From: Bacteroidales bacterium
Lineage (GTDB): Bacteria; Bacteroidota; Bacteroidia; Bacteroidales; JAFGXI01
Direction of reading: 5' to 3'
DNA: 19,273 bases
Assembly: GCA_026985625.1 (NCBI GenBank)
Contig: JALSQC010000424.1
Span: forward strand, 1-19,273
Part shown: one piece after another, positions 7,227-15,745 of the stretch
Position numbering within the stretch: position 1 is the first letter of the stretch
Layout: each line of letters starts with the position of its first letter
Translations under genes and position numbers: made by a program
The notes under the pieces: model-generated
The model's input: only the letters and a program-made list of their open reading frames with translations
What the model was told of the DNA's origin: nothing
Database searches by the model: none

Positions 7227-7783
7227 TTTTCGTTTTTAATAATGTCTAATAATTTTTTTTTTGCCCTTGCGTATTGCGAACGCACTGTTGAGTATTGTAT
7301 ATTTAATATTTGCGATATTTCTTCGTGGTCGTATCCTTCGATTAAATATAATGTTATTACTATACGATATTTATCGTCTAATTTGTTTATTGCATTATAT
7401 ATTTGTTTAATATTATATTTTGCATCATCATCTTCATTTATTAATATATCGTTTTCTTTACTGTTAATATCGTTGTTAATGTTGTCTAAATCTACAAGTT
7501 GTATTTTTTGTTTTTTAATATAATCTAACGATTTGTTTATTGTAATTTTTTTTAGCCATGCTCCAAAACTAACTTTGTTATCGTAGGTTTTAATTTTTGT
7601 AAATGCCGATAAAAAAGCTTCTTGCATAATATCTTCGGCTGTAATTTTATTGTTTATTATTCGATAACAAGTGTTAAACATAGCTTTATAGTATAGTTTG
7701 TATAATGCAAATTGAGATTTTTTATCTCCTTTTTTACATTTGTCTATTAATTTTTGATGAATATTTTTGTAATTTTCTTTCAA
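7223..7783 (-). CDS. ECF-type RNA polymerase sigma factor
   Basis: A 186-residue sigma-70 family protein of ECF type, directing RNA polymerase to a dedicated set of promoters. Region 2 spans about residues 24-93: FALYKLYYKAMFNTCYRII, AEDIMQEAFLSAF (the -10-recognising and core-binding helix) and GAWLKKITINKSLDYIKK. A low-complexity, Asn/Asp-rich linker at 95-125 follows. Region 4 spans about 127-181 with LDDKYRIVITLYLIEGYDHEEISQIL cut here into its parts: the LDDKYR helix, YLIEGYDHEEIS, and the recognition helix around STVRSQYARAKKKLL. No region 1.1 or 3 is present. It is the first gene of a coupled operon with the membrane protein and DUF4097-like protein. The terminator at 7879-7904 isolates it from the preceding gene pair, so it has its own promoter in the ~95-base AT-rich gap; I saw no housekeeping-type TAnnTTTG element there, which would fit autoregulation but does not show it. 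Confidence 0.92.
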   Translation of the reverse strand: MKENYKNIHQKLIDKCKKGDKKSQFALYKLYYKAMFNTCYRIINNKITAEDIMQEAFLSAFTKIKTYDNKVSFGAWLKKITINKSLDYIKKQKIQLVDLDNINNDINSKENDILINEDDDAKYNIKQIYNAINKLDDKYRIVITLYLIEGYDHEEISQILNIQYSTVRSQYARAKKKLLDIIKNEK

Positions 7784-7878
7784 CTTTTATTTTCTATAAT
7801 ATAAAGACGATTTTATTTTTATTATGTTGCAGTAAATTTATGCCAATAAATTATATATTTATAATAGGTTATAAATAA

Positions 7879-7904
7879 AAAAAGCTCTATTTAAAGAGCT
7901 TTTT
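7879..7904 (-). terminator. Rho-independent terminator after the exported-protein pair
   Basis: A perfect 10-bp inverted repeat (7879-7888 and 7895-7904, six-base loop) is followed on the minus strand by further T residues. It lies 24 bases past the stop of the 215-residue exported protein and upstream of the sigma gene. Confidence 0.85.
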
Positions 7905-7928
7905 AATAAAATTTATGTATTACAAAAG

Positions 7929-8576
7929 TTATTTAACCCAACTTGCTTTACCTTGTTTATATTTAACACGTTTGCCAATGTCTTTTTTTCCCACATATAT
8001 ATTAACACAACCGCCAGATGGGTTTCCATCTTCGGGCACATAAACATAAACAAATGCTCGTTGAGTTCGTTTTACAACTTTGTTGTATATTGGTGTTTTT
8101 CCTGTTCTACTATCGTAAATTAATTTTTCGTCGGTTACTCGTTTAATATCCCAAATTGTATCTCTATCAATATGTTCTCCTATTTTTACAGGTTCGTAGT
8201 TATTTTCTTCGGGATATGCTATCTCGCCGTTTTCGTCAAGTTTATATTCTACAACGGTATCGTTTGTTATTGATTTTATTTTTTTTATTGTTTTTCTAAA
8301 TGGTTTAACTATTTTATAACTAACATCTCCCAACTCGGGGTCGGCACAAACAAAAATATTATATTGTTTTCTTAAATATAATACTGTTTTATATTCAATA
8401 GTATCACCCGGATATGCAACTACAAACGACGATTGCATACGGTAATCGTAATCGCCGTAATCAATACTTTCGTCACAAAAATCTTGTTTATCGCAACGTT
8501 GTGCATTAGCATTATAAGATATACCTAACATAAATGCTGATGCAAAAAATAATAATATTTTTGATTTATATTTCAT
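7929..8576 (-). CDS. Secreted protein of unknown function
   Basis: A 215-residue protein with a signal peptide (residues 1-25, YNANA followed by Q), so it is periplasmic or outer-membrane associated. The mature part begins with RCDKQDFCDE and DYDYRMQSSFVVAYPGDTI, an opening I associate with conserved Bacteroidota hypothetical proteins that lack an assigned function. Four cysteines (28, 34, 77, 190) could make two disulfides. The rest alternates charged and hydrophobic residues and looks all-beta, with a basic C-terminus (KRVKYKQGKASWVK). No catalytic motif is recognised. It starts 14 bases after the stop of the upstream lipoprotein gene, so the two form a two-gene operon ending at the terminator at 7879-7904. 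A structural or binding role in the envelope is a guess only. Confidence 0.75.
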   Translation of the reverse strand: MKYKSKILLFFASAFMLGISYNANAQRCDKQDFCDESIDYGDYDYRMQSSFVVAYPGDTIEYKTVLYLRKQYNIFVCADPELGDVSYKIVKPFRKTIKKIKSITNDTVVEYKLDENGEIAYPEENNYEPVKIGEHIDRDTIWDIKRVTDEKLIYDSRTGKTPIYNKVVKRTQRAFVYVYVPEDGNPSGGCVNIYVGKKDIGKRVKYKQGKASWVK

Positions 8577-8590
8577 AATTAATATATTTT

Positions 8591-9439
8591 CTATTTTACA
8601 AAACCGTTTCTAATTTTTTCAATTTTACCTGCAAGTTCATTAAATTGTTCTTCGGTAATTAATTCGTCTTCGTCGTTATCATATAGTTTATCAAATGAGG
8701 TTTGCAAGTCCTGAAATTGTGAAATAATATTTTTTATATCGTCAGACTTTTCTTCTAACGAATTAAAATATTCTATAAGTGTTTCCAACAAAACTCCTTG
8801 GTCAGCTAAAATTCCGGCAATATCTTTATCGGTATGAAACTCTCCTACCGATTTAACATTAATATATACACTCTCTATCCAACCACCTGCTACTAAAAGA
8901 GGAAGCATATCGCCTTTTCCTTGCGATTCCATAAATCTTGTAACATCGGAATAAGAGTCGCTTGTAATTTGGAATAAAGAGTCGCTGTTATTAATATTTT
9001 TGTCAAGACGTTTTGCTATTGCTTCGTCAAAACCTTCGGTTAATCCTAAATCTTCTGCCAATTTTTTTGTTGTAGAAAAGTATGTAAATGTTTCTTGATT
9101 TTTTCCAAAAACAGTGCAATAAGCCAAATCTGAAGAGTATATACCTAAATTTATGGCTTTACTTGTTGTTGTTAAATATTTCGATGCTTTATCAATAGGA
9201 TTTAATGCATCTTTATTAAATTTTGCATTAGCGTCCCACAAAAACATATATAACTCAACAGGCGAAGGTAATTTAAATTTTGTATCAATATCAACACCAC
9301 TCATATGAGTATTTTCTTTAACCGACGCTGTATCGTTGGTTGTTTCGGTATTATTATCGGTATCGTTATTACATGATATTGACCCTAATAACAGTAAAAA
9401 ACTCAAAACCGAAAGTTGCAAAAATCTTAATTTAATCAT
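8591..9439 (-). CDS. Lipoprotein of unknown function, mostly helical
   Basis: A 282-residue lipoprotein: hydrophobic signal sequence and lipobox GSISC with the lipidated cysteine at residue 23, then a flexible Asn/Thr/Asp-rich tether (24-45). The mature domain is predicted helical and contains LGIYSSDLAYCTVFGKNQET, LAEDLGLTEGFDEAI, NNSDSLFQI and LLVAGGWIESVYI, a pattern I associate with conserved Bacteroidota lipoproteins of unknown function. The C-terminal third is charged and likely coiled coil (residues ~225-282). Within it, DNDEDELITEEQF (254-266) resembles an EF-hand loop but has Glu instead of Gly at position 6 and Gln at position 12, so calcium binding is doubtful. It is the first gene of a pair with the secreted 215-residue protein and is divergent from the giant T9SS protein across a ~280-base gap. 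The promoter-like TATATTTG lies just upstream. Confidence 0.75.
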   Translation of the reverse strand: MIKLRFLQLSVLSFLLLLGSISCNNDTDNNTETTNDTASVKENTHMSGVDIDTKFKLPSPVELYMFLWDANAKFNKDALNPIDKASKYLTTTSKAINLGIYSSDLAYCTVFGKNQETFTYFSTTKKLAEDLGLTEGFDEAIAKRLDKNINNSDSLFQITSDSYSDVTRFMESQGKGDMLPLLVAGGWIESVYINVKSVGEFHTDKDIAGILADQGVLLETLIEYFNSLEEKSDDIKNIISQFQDLQTSFDKLYDNDEDELITEEQFNELAGKIEKIRNGFVK

Positions 9440-9719
9440 TGTTTTTAGTTTTAAAATAATTTCAAATATATAATTTTTTTATTTACTATAAAAATGTTTG
9501 TTTTTTTTTATTAATTTGTTTATATTTTATTTTTTATTACTTTTACAAAACAATTAAGTTATATGCCTGATTTAAAACTATTTATAAACAAAAATATTGT
9601 GTTTTATTTTTATTAATTATTTTTATTTTTATATACGGTAAAATTTATTGTAATTTTATAATTATTATATCAAAGCAAAATAAAAGTTTTAATAAACATT
9701 ATTTAAAATTAAAACAAAA
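9440..9719. other. AT-rich divergent intergenic region
   Basis: About 280 bases between the lipoprotein gene (minus) and the T9SS adhesin gene (plus), almost pure A/T. It should hold both promoters. A -7-like element for the minus direction is visible at 9463-9470; none matching TAnnTTTG is seen for the plus direction. The longest ATG-led frame that I noticed, starting at 9563, is only about 17 codons and does not look like a gene. No strong hairpin was found. Confidence 0.6.
9463..9470 (-). promoter_or_regulatory. Bacteroidota -7-like promoter element
   Basis: On the minus strand the bases read TATATTTG, a match to the Bacteroidota -7 consensus TAnnTTTG, 23 bases upstream of the lipoprotein ATG. 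No TTTG is found at the usual -33 spacing, so this is a half-supported candidate. Confidence 0.4.
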
Positions 9720-12700
9720 ATAAAACATATTATTTTAATAGTAATAAGTATTTTAATTTATTTTAATACTTATTCACAACCATGTTTTATAAAAAACAAA
9801 AATCAATGGGATAACCGGATTTTATATAAATCTTTACTTCCCTCGGGAGCAGTTTTTCTCGAAAAAAATAAAATAACTTATAATTTTTATCGCGAAAGCG
9901 ATATTAACCGCTCGCGTGCACATAACGGAACAAACAATAATATTAGTATTAAAAATGTTCATTTTCATGCTTATCAAATAAATTTTTTAAATTCTAATAC
10001 AGCTAAAATAATACCTCATAACAGAGGTAAAGATTATTTTAATTTTTATATTGGTAAAAATAGTTCGAAATGGGCTAGCAATGTTCCTTATTATAATAAT
10101 ATCGAATACAAAAATTTATACAATAATATAAACCTTATTTTTAAAATAAACTCGTCAGGTTTTAAATACAATTTTATAGTTAACCCAAAAGGAGATGTTA
10201 ATAACATTAAATTACAAATTAACGGTGTTGATAAATTAAAAATTAAAAATAACAATCTCGAAATAACAACATCGGTAAATAAAATTATAGAATACAAACC
10301 TTATGTATATCAAATAATTAACGGAATAAAAAAACAAATAAAATGTAATTATATATTAGATGGAGATATTTTAAGTTTTGATTTTCCAAAAGGTTACGAT
10401 AAAACAAAAAAACTAATTATAGACCCAAGTCTTATTTTTTCTACTTACTCGGGTTCAACAGCCGACAACTGGGGAATGACAGCAACTTTTGATAGTCACG
10501 GAAATGTTTATTCCGGAGGTATAGCTTTTTCGACAGGTTATCCTGCAACAATAGGAGCCTATCAACAAAACTTTGCAGGAGGAGTTGGCATCGGCACAGG
10601 CACCTATGCAAACGGTTGCGATGTGGCAATAATAAAATACTCGCCCGACGGAGTTTCAAGACTTTGGGCAACATATATTGGTGGAGGAAATGGCGAAGAA
10701 TTACCCCATTCGTTAGTTTGTGACGCTTTCGATAATTTACTGATTTTCGGAACCACAGGCTCAAACGATTTTCCTACAACACAAAATGCTTACGATACAA
10801 CATTTAACGGAGGAACAGATGTTACATACGATAATGTAATTCTATTTCCGAACGGAACCGATATCTATGTAAGTAAAATAAGCGAAGACGGAACTCAACT
10901 TATTGCATCTACATACATAGGAGGCTCAAAAAACGACGGATTTAACTTTCGTCCAAACTATGCCAACGAAATAATGCATGGTAACGATTCGCTTTATTAC
11001 AACTATGCCGACGGAGCACGTGGCGAAGTTATTGCCGATTCTAAATACAATGTTTATGTTGGAACTTGCACTTTCTCTAACGATTTTCCTACAACACAAA
11101 ATGCTTTTCAACAAAATTCAAACGGAAAACAAGAAGGTATTGTTTTTAAATTAGACCAAAATCTAAGTAATCTTATTTTTAGCTCATACTTCGGAGGTAG
11201 TCAAGACGATGCAATTTATTCTATTGATGTAGGAATTAACGATGATGTTTATGTAGCCGGAGGAACAAGCTCTCAAGATTTATATACAAGCTCTAATGCA
11301 TATAAACAAACATATCAAGGAGGAACAACCGATGGTTTTGTTGCTCACATATCAAAATTTGGAGATCAAATTATAGGCTCAACTTATTTTGGTTCAAACA
11401 ATTACGACCAAGCGTATTTTGTTCGATTAGATAAAACAAACAATATTTACATTACAGGACAAACAAAAGCAACCGGCAATACACTGATATACAATGCAAT
11501 ATACAATACACCAAATTCAGGACAATTTATAACAAAATTAACTAACAACTTAGACACAATTTACTGGTCAACAGTTTTTGGGACAGGAATTGGGAAACCA
11601 AATATATCTATAACAGCATTTGCCGTTGATATTTGCAACAGAATATACTTATCGGGTTGGGGTCGCGAATGGGCTTTACACGATGGTAATACATGGGCAA
11701 GTATCGATGGAACAAAAAATATGGATATCACACCGGGAGCCTATCAAAGCACCACCGATGGGCAAGATTTTTATATAATGGTAATGGCCGATGATGCCTC
11801 GTATCTTGATTATGCCTCGTTTTTTGGCGAACAATACACTACAGGATATAGCGGACACGACCATGTTGACGGAGGAACATCAAGGTTCGATAATAAAGGT
11901 AATATTTATCAATCGATATGTGCAAGTTGCGGAGGGTTTCAAGATTTTCCAACATATCCAAATCCCGGAGTTTGGTCTAATAACAATAACTCCAGCAACT
12001 GTAATAATGCTGTTTTTCGTTTCTCGTTTGCCGACGATTTTTCGTTAGCCGATTTTGATATTCCACCTGTTGGTTGCACTCCTTATAATGTAACCTTTAA
12101 TAATACAAGCACAGGCGGTGTGCATTATGTTTGGGATTTTGGCGATGGGTCTCCCCTTTCAACCGATATTAATCCTACTCACATTTATACAAACTCAGGT
12201 ATTTATTTAGTTACTCTAATTGCCAGTGATTCGTCAAGTTGCAACCTTGCCGATACCGTTACAAAACAAATACAAGTTTTATCGAACTCAACCGATACTA
12301 TTACCGATGTTTCTATTTGCTTAAATCAAGCTCAACAAATAGGAGTTGCACCAAACGGAAATCCAAATGTAAGCTATACTTGGTATCCATCAACAGGATT
12401 AAGCGACACAACAGTTGCCAACCCTTATGCAAATCCATCTGATACAACTACTTATGTATTAATAATATCAAACGGAGTTTGTGGCGATACTCTTTATCAA
12501 ACAGTAAATGTAATTAAAAATAATGTATCTATACAAGCTTACAACGATACCACAATTTGTAAAGGCAGTCAAGTAAACTTATTTGCCGAATCTAATATAA
12601 ATTCGGGTTATTATATATGGTCTACAACCAATCAATTTAACGATACATTAAACTCGTCGTTAAACGACAGTAGTTTAAATATAAGTATAAACAATCAAAC

Positions 12701-14672
12701 GTATTTATATGTTAAAATTAATGAAAGTCAATGTAATTATACAGCATACGATAGTGTTTTAATTAATTTATATCCTATAAATGCACAAACATCAAACGAT
12801 ACAACAATTTGTTTAAACGATACTATTAATATATGGGCATTTAATACAATACCAAACGATACTTTAATTTATAATTGGAACGGGAATAATATAATCTACG
12901 GAAACAATTCAAATACAGCAACTATAAATCCAACACAAAACACATCGTATATTTTATGGTATCAAAACCAGCACGGTTGTAGCAATACCGATACAGTTAA
13001 TGTTAATGTCGAGAATATTTTTTTTAGTAACGACAGTATAATCGACAATAAATGTTACGGCGATTGCAACGGAGAGATATACGTATCGGTTTCGGCAAGT
13101 TTGCCTTACAATATTAATTGGAATAACGGAGGCTCCGGAAATTATCAAACAAATTTATGCACAGGAAACTACTCACTTACCGTAAGCGATAATATAGGTT
13201 GTAACGATAGTATAAACTTACAAATATCGCAACCAACAGAAATAGATGCTCAAATTACAAATATTATAGATGCATCGTGCAACGGCTTACAAAGCAATAC
13301 AGGTTCGGCAAGCGTAAATGTTTCGGGAGGAACACCCGGATATTATTATTTATGGAGCGATGGACAAAACACTAATACCGCCGATAGTTTATATGCCGGT
13401 AATTATTCGGTTACCGTTACCGATAACAACGGTTGCGATACAATTTTAAGTGTTTATATTACAGATCAATCAAATCTCGAAATTCAAATACAATCGACAT
13501 CTGCATTATGCTATGGCGACTGTAACGGTAGTGCTATTGTAAATATAACTACACAAAGTTTGCCTCCTTATCAATTTAATTGGAGCAACGGACAAACATC
13601 ACAAAATATAAATAATTTGTGTTCGGGATATTATCAAGTTACCGTTATCGATAATAATAATTGTATAAGAACTAACGAAGTTTTTGTTGCTCAACCACAA
13701 CAACTTGCTGCAAACATAAGTAATACTAACATTATATGTTATGGCGATAGTTGTATTGTATATGTTCAAAATACAACAGGAGGAAATCCTCCTTATGATT
13801 ATATTTGGAATAATGGCACAACAAATGACTCTATTTATACTTTTGCAGGAAGTGGTTATGTTATTGTTACCGATACCAATAACTGCATCGATACAACATT
13901 ATTTAATATATCACAACCCGACTCAATTTATTTCGACACATCTATAACCGACTTATCGTGTTACGAATCATGCAACGGTATGGCAAAAATTAATATGCAC
14001 GGTGGCGTTCCTCCTTATACATATCATTGGAGCACAGGAACAACAATAGACAGTATATATAATGTTTGCTCCGGAAATTATAAATTAACAGTAAGCGATG
14101 CTCTGGGGTGTAGCAATATTGTAAACTTTAATGTAGGCATATCGTCTTACGTTCCTCCTGTTAATATTACTACCGATAATTATTATATTTACAACGGACA
14201 AAGCACAAATCTTTATACTAATACAAATTATCCGTATTACTTTTGGTCGCCGTCGGGTTCGTTAAATACAACAAAACAACCAAATGTTATAGCATCGCCA
14301 TCGGAAACTACTACATATCTTGTTAAAATTATAGATAAATACGGTTGTTCAAATACCGATACAATTACAATTTTTGTTAACGATTTAATATGTAACGAAC
14401 CATATATTTATGTGCCAAATGCTTTTACTCCAAATAACGACGGAAAAAACGATATTTTATACGTTTACGGAAATATTATAGATGATTTATATTTTGCAAT
14501 ATACGATAGATGGGGCGAATTAATATTTGTTACAACAGATATAAATAAAGGTTGGGACGGAACATATAAAGGCAAACCCGAAGACCCTGCCGTGTTTGTT
14601 TATTACTTACGGGCAACGTGTATTAACAAACAAACTTTTATTAAAAAAGGAAATATAACATTAATACGATAA
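9720..14672 (+). CDS. Giant T9SS-secreted surface protein (SBBP, PKD, Ig-like, SprB repeats, type B C-terminal domain); non-standard start
   Basis: About 1650 residues. The frame is open from 9696 and clearly coding well before its first ATG at 10476. From 9720 it reads ATA, then KHIILIVISILIYFNTYSQ, a signal peptide, then the Bacteroidota domain opening IKNKNQWDNRILYKSLLPSG (I believe DUF7948) up to LIIDPSLIFSTYSG. No ATG, GTG or TTG occurs in frame from 9696 to 10475, so ATA at 9720 (or ATT at 9708) is the likely start. Next come SBBP-like propeller repeats with two DFPTTQNA copies (residues ~245-690), a PKD domain with VWDFGDGSP (~775-860), three Ig-like domains (~865-1100), five SprB repeats (~1112-1473), a fourth Ig-like domain, and a CHU_C domain with VPNAFTPNNDGKND (~1557-1650). 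The last directs T9SS type B secretion. The PorP/SprF gene follows after six bases. Likely a surface adhesin; ligand unknown. Confidence 0.88.
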   Translation: MKHIILIVISILIYFNTYSQPCFIKNKNQWDNRILYKSLLPSGAVFLEKNKITYNFYRESDINRSRAHNGTNNNISIKNVHFHAYQINFLNSNTAKIIPHNRGKDYFNFYIGKNSSKWASNVPYYNNIEYKNLYNNINLIFKINSSGFKYNFIVNPKGDVNNIKLQINGVDKLKIKNNNLEITTSVNKIIEYKPYVYQIINGIKKQIKCNYILDGDILSFDFPKGYDKTKKLIIDPSLIFSTYSGSTADNWGMTATFDSHGNVYSGGIAFSTGYPATIGAYQQNFAGGVGIGTGTYANGCDVAIIKYSPDGVSRLWATYIGGGNGEELPHSLVCDAFDNLLIFGTTGSNDFPTTQNAYDTTFNGGTDVTYDNVILFPNGTDIYVSKISEDGTQLIASTYIGGSKNDGFNFRPNYANEIMHGNDSLYYNYADGARGEVIADSKYNVYVGTCTFSNDFPTTQNAFQQNSNGKQEGIVFKLDQNLSNLIFSSYFGGSQDDAIYSIDVGINDDVYVAGGTSSQDLYTSSNAYKQTYQGGTTDGFVAHISKFGDQIIGSTYFGSNNYDQAYFVRLDKTNNIYITGQTKATGNTLIYNAIYNTPNSGQFITKLTNNLDTIYWSTVFGTGIGKPNISITAFAVDICNRIYLSGWGREWALHDGNTWASIDGTKNMDITPGAYQSTTDGQDFYIMVMADDASYLDYASFFGEQYTTGYSGHDHVDGGTSRFDNKGNIYQSICASCGGFQDFPTYPNPGVWSNNNNSSNCNNAVFRFSFADDFSLADFDIPPVGCTPYNVTFNNTSTGGVHYVWDFGDGSPLSTDINPTHIYTNSGIYLVTLIASDSSSCNLADTVTKQIQVLSNSTDTITDVSICLNQAQQIGVAPNGNPNVSYTWYPSTGLSDTTVANPYANPSDTTTYVLIISNGVCGDTLYQTVNVIKNNVSIQAYNDTTICKGSQVNLFAESNINSGYYIWSTTNQFNDTLNSSLNDSSLNISINNQTYLYVKINESQCNYTAYDSVLINLYPINAQTSNDTTICLNDTINIWAFNTIPNDTLIYNWNGNNIIYGNNSNTATINPTQNTSYILWYQNQHGCSNTDTVNVNVENIFFSNDSIIDNKCYGDCNGEIYVSVSASLPYNINWNNGGSGNYQTNLCTGNYSLTVSDNIGCNDSINLQISQPTEIDAQITNIIDASCNGLQSNTGSASVNVSGGTPGYYYLWSDGQNTNTADSLYAGNYSVTVTDNNGCDTILSVYITDQSNLEIQIQSTSALCYGDCNGSAIVNITTQSLPPYQFNWSNGQTSQNINNLCSGYYQVTVIDNNNCIRTNEVFVAQPQQLAANISNTNIICYGDSCIVYVQNTTGGNPPYDYIWNNGTTNDSIYTFAGSGYVIVTDTNNCIDTTLFNISQPDSIYFDTSITDLSCYESCNGMAKINMHGGVPPYTYHWSTGTTIDSIYNVCSGNYKLTVSDALGCSNIVNFNVGISSYVPPVNITTDNYYIYNGQSTNLYTNTNYPYYFWSPSGSLNTTKQPNVIASPSETTTYLVKIIDKYGCSNTDTITIFVNDLICNEPYIYVPNAFTPNNDGKNDILYVYGNIIDDLYFAIYDRWGELIFVTTDINKGWDGTYKGKPEDPAVFVYYLRATCINKQTFIKKGNITLIR
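13053..14138 (+). repeat. Five SprB-type repeats inside the adhesin
   Basis: Protein repeats of 74-77 residues, each opening with a Cys (CYGDCNG, SCNGLQ, CYGDCNG, CYGDSC, CYESCNG at residues 1112, 1187, 1264, 1340, 1414), followed by GG-PPY/GYYY, a WSNG/WSTG/WNNG turn and ending GNYxxTVxDxxGC. They match the SprB repeat of Bacteroidota gliding and adhesion proteins. Paired cysteines suggest a disulfide per repeat. Confidence 0.85.
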
Positions 14673-14678
14673 AATATC

Positions 14679-15689
14679 TTGAAAAATTTTTTTTACATAT
14701 TATTTATAATCTGTTTCTCGAGAACATATAGTCAAGATATTCATTTCTCGCAATACAACAACTCACCTCTTAATTTAAATCCAGCATTAACCGGAAATTT
14801 TAATAATACAAATCGCATTATATTAAATAACCGTTCGCAATGGCGAAGCATTACCGTTCCTTACAAAACTTTTTCGTTTTCTTACGATAGAAAAATATTA
14901 GATTTTCCCATAAAAAAATCATTCTTAGGACTTGGTATATTATTTAACACCGATAAAGCAGGAGATGGAGATTTTGGAACAAATCAAATAAAAATACCCG
15001 TAAGTTTTAATAAAATATTAAATTCCGATAGTTCGTTAATTTTATCAATTGGCGAGAATATTGCTTTTAATCAAAATAGTTTAAACTTTCAAGCATTTTA
15101 TTTTGGCTCACAATTTAACGGAAATAAATTTATACCTAACTCATCGACAAACGAAACGCCTGTAAATGCAAATATATCGTATTTTGATTTTTCGGCAGGA
15201 ATTAACTTATATCATAAAATAAACAATAAAATATTTTTTAACTATGGCATTGCATACAATCATTTAAATAAACCTAAACAATCGTTTAATAATGTTGCAA
15301 ATGTTAATCTTGATTCTAAAATAAATGTTTATGTTAATTCTTTTATATTTTTAAACAAAAATTTTAATGCTCTACCAAGTATTGCTTATTTTAATCAAGG
15401 AAAATATAAAGAATTTGATATAGGTGGACTTTTACAATATAAAACTCATAATATAAATATTAGTTCTGTTTATTTTGGCGGACAATTACGTATAAAAGAT
15501 GCAATAATTATTAATATGTTGTTAGATTATAAAGATTTTTCTTTCGGATTATCATACGATATTAATGTATCTACATTAAAAATAGCAAGTAACGGATACG
15601 GTGGTTTGGAATTATCTGTAATTTACACTTTTGGAAATACTAATAATATTAAAATTCCAAATGTTAAACAATGTCCTGTTTTTATGTAA
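14679..15689 (+). CDS. PorP/SprF-family type IX secretion outer-membrane protein
   Basis: A 336-residue protein with signal peptide (residues 1-19, RTYSQ) and the family's hallmark opening DIHFSQYNNSPLNLNPALTG, followed by NRIILNNRSQWRS, TFSFSYDRKI and a beta-rich, aromatic-rich body ending ELSVIYTFG, which looks like an outer-membrane barrel. PorP/SprF proteins are encoded beside large type B T9SS cargo and are needed for its secretion or anchoring (SprF for SprB in Flavobacterium johnsoniae). Here the neighbour is exactly such a cargo gene, six bases upstream, so the pair is an operon and likely a functional pair. The start must be TTG at 14679: no ATG occurs in frame until far into the protein, and TTG gives a complete signal peptide. 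The gene ends at a bidirectional terminator shared with the convergent acyl-CoA dehydrogenase gene. Confidence 0.9.
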   Translation: MKNFFYILFIICFSRTYSQDIHFSQYNNSPLNLNPALTGNFNNTNRIILNNRSQWRSITVPYKTFSFSYDRKILDFPIKKSFLGLGILFNTDKAGDGDFGTNQIKIPVSFNKILNSDSSLILSIGENIAFNQNSLNFQAFYFGSQFNGNKFIPNSSTNETPVNANISYFDFSAGINLYHKINNKIFFNYGIAYNHLNKPKQSFNNVANVNLDSKINVYVNSFIFLNKNFNALPSIAYFNQGKYKEFDIGGLLQYKTHNINISSVYFGGQLRIKDAIIINMLLDYKDFSFGLSYDINVSTLKIASNGYGGLELSVIYTFGNTNNIKIPNVKQCPVFM

Positions 15690-15690
15690 A

Positions 15691-15732
15691 AAAAATGTTT
15701 TGGCATTAAAAATATAACACCAAAACATTTTT
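15691..15732. terminator. Bidirectional terminator between convergent genes
   Basis: A perfect 13-bp inverted repeat (15691-15703 and 15720-15732, 16-base loop) with A-run on one side and T-run on the other. It starts two bases after the PorP/SprF stop and ends 13 bases before the acyl-CoA dehydrogenase stop, so it can end both transcripts. Confidence 0.88.
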
Positions 15733-15745
15733 AACATACATTTTT

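Noticed and set aside
8642..8680. EF-hand-like loop in the lipoprotein (residues 254-266)
   Set aside because: Position 6 is Glu rather than Gly and position 12 is Gln; in an acidic coiled-coil region this is likely coincidence.
9440..9719. Possible small RNA or riboswitch in the divergent gap
   Set aside because: Nearly pure A/T with no stable GC-containing stem or recognisable aptamer core.
10476..10478. ATG at 10476 as the start of the adhesin
   Set aside because: It lies inside conserved sequence (STYSGSTADNWGM) and would remove the signal peptide needed for T9SS export; coding sequence with homology extends to 9720.
10441..10764. 107-codon minus-strand frame inside the adhesin
   Set aside because: Antisense shadow; Leu/Arg-rich translation with no recognisable fold.
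13053..14138. Tandem DNA repeats as a CRISPR-like array
   Set aside because: Repeats are diverged at DNA level, ~225 bases long and fully coding; they are protein domain repeats.
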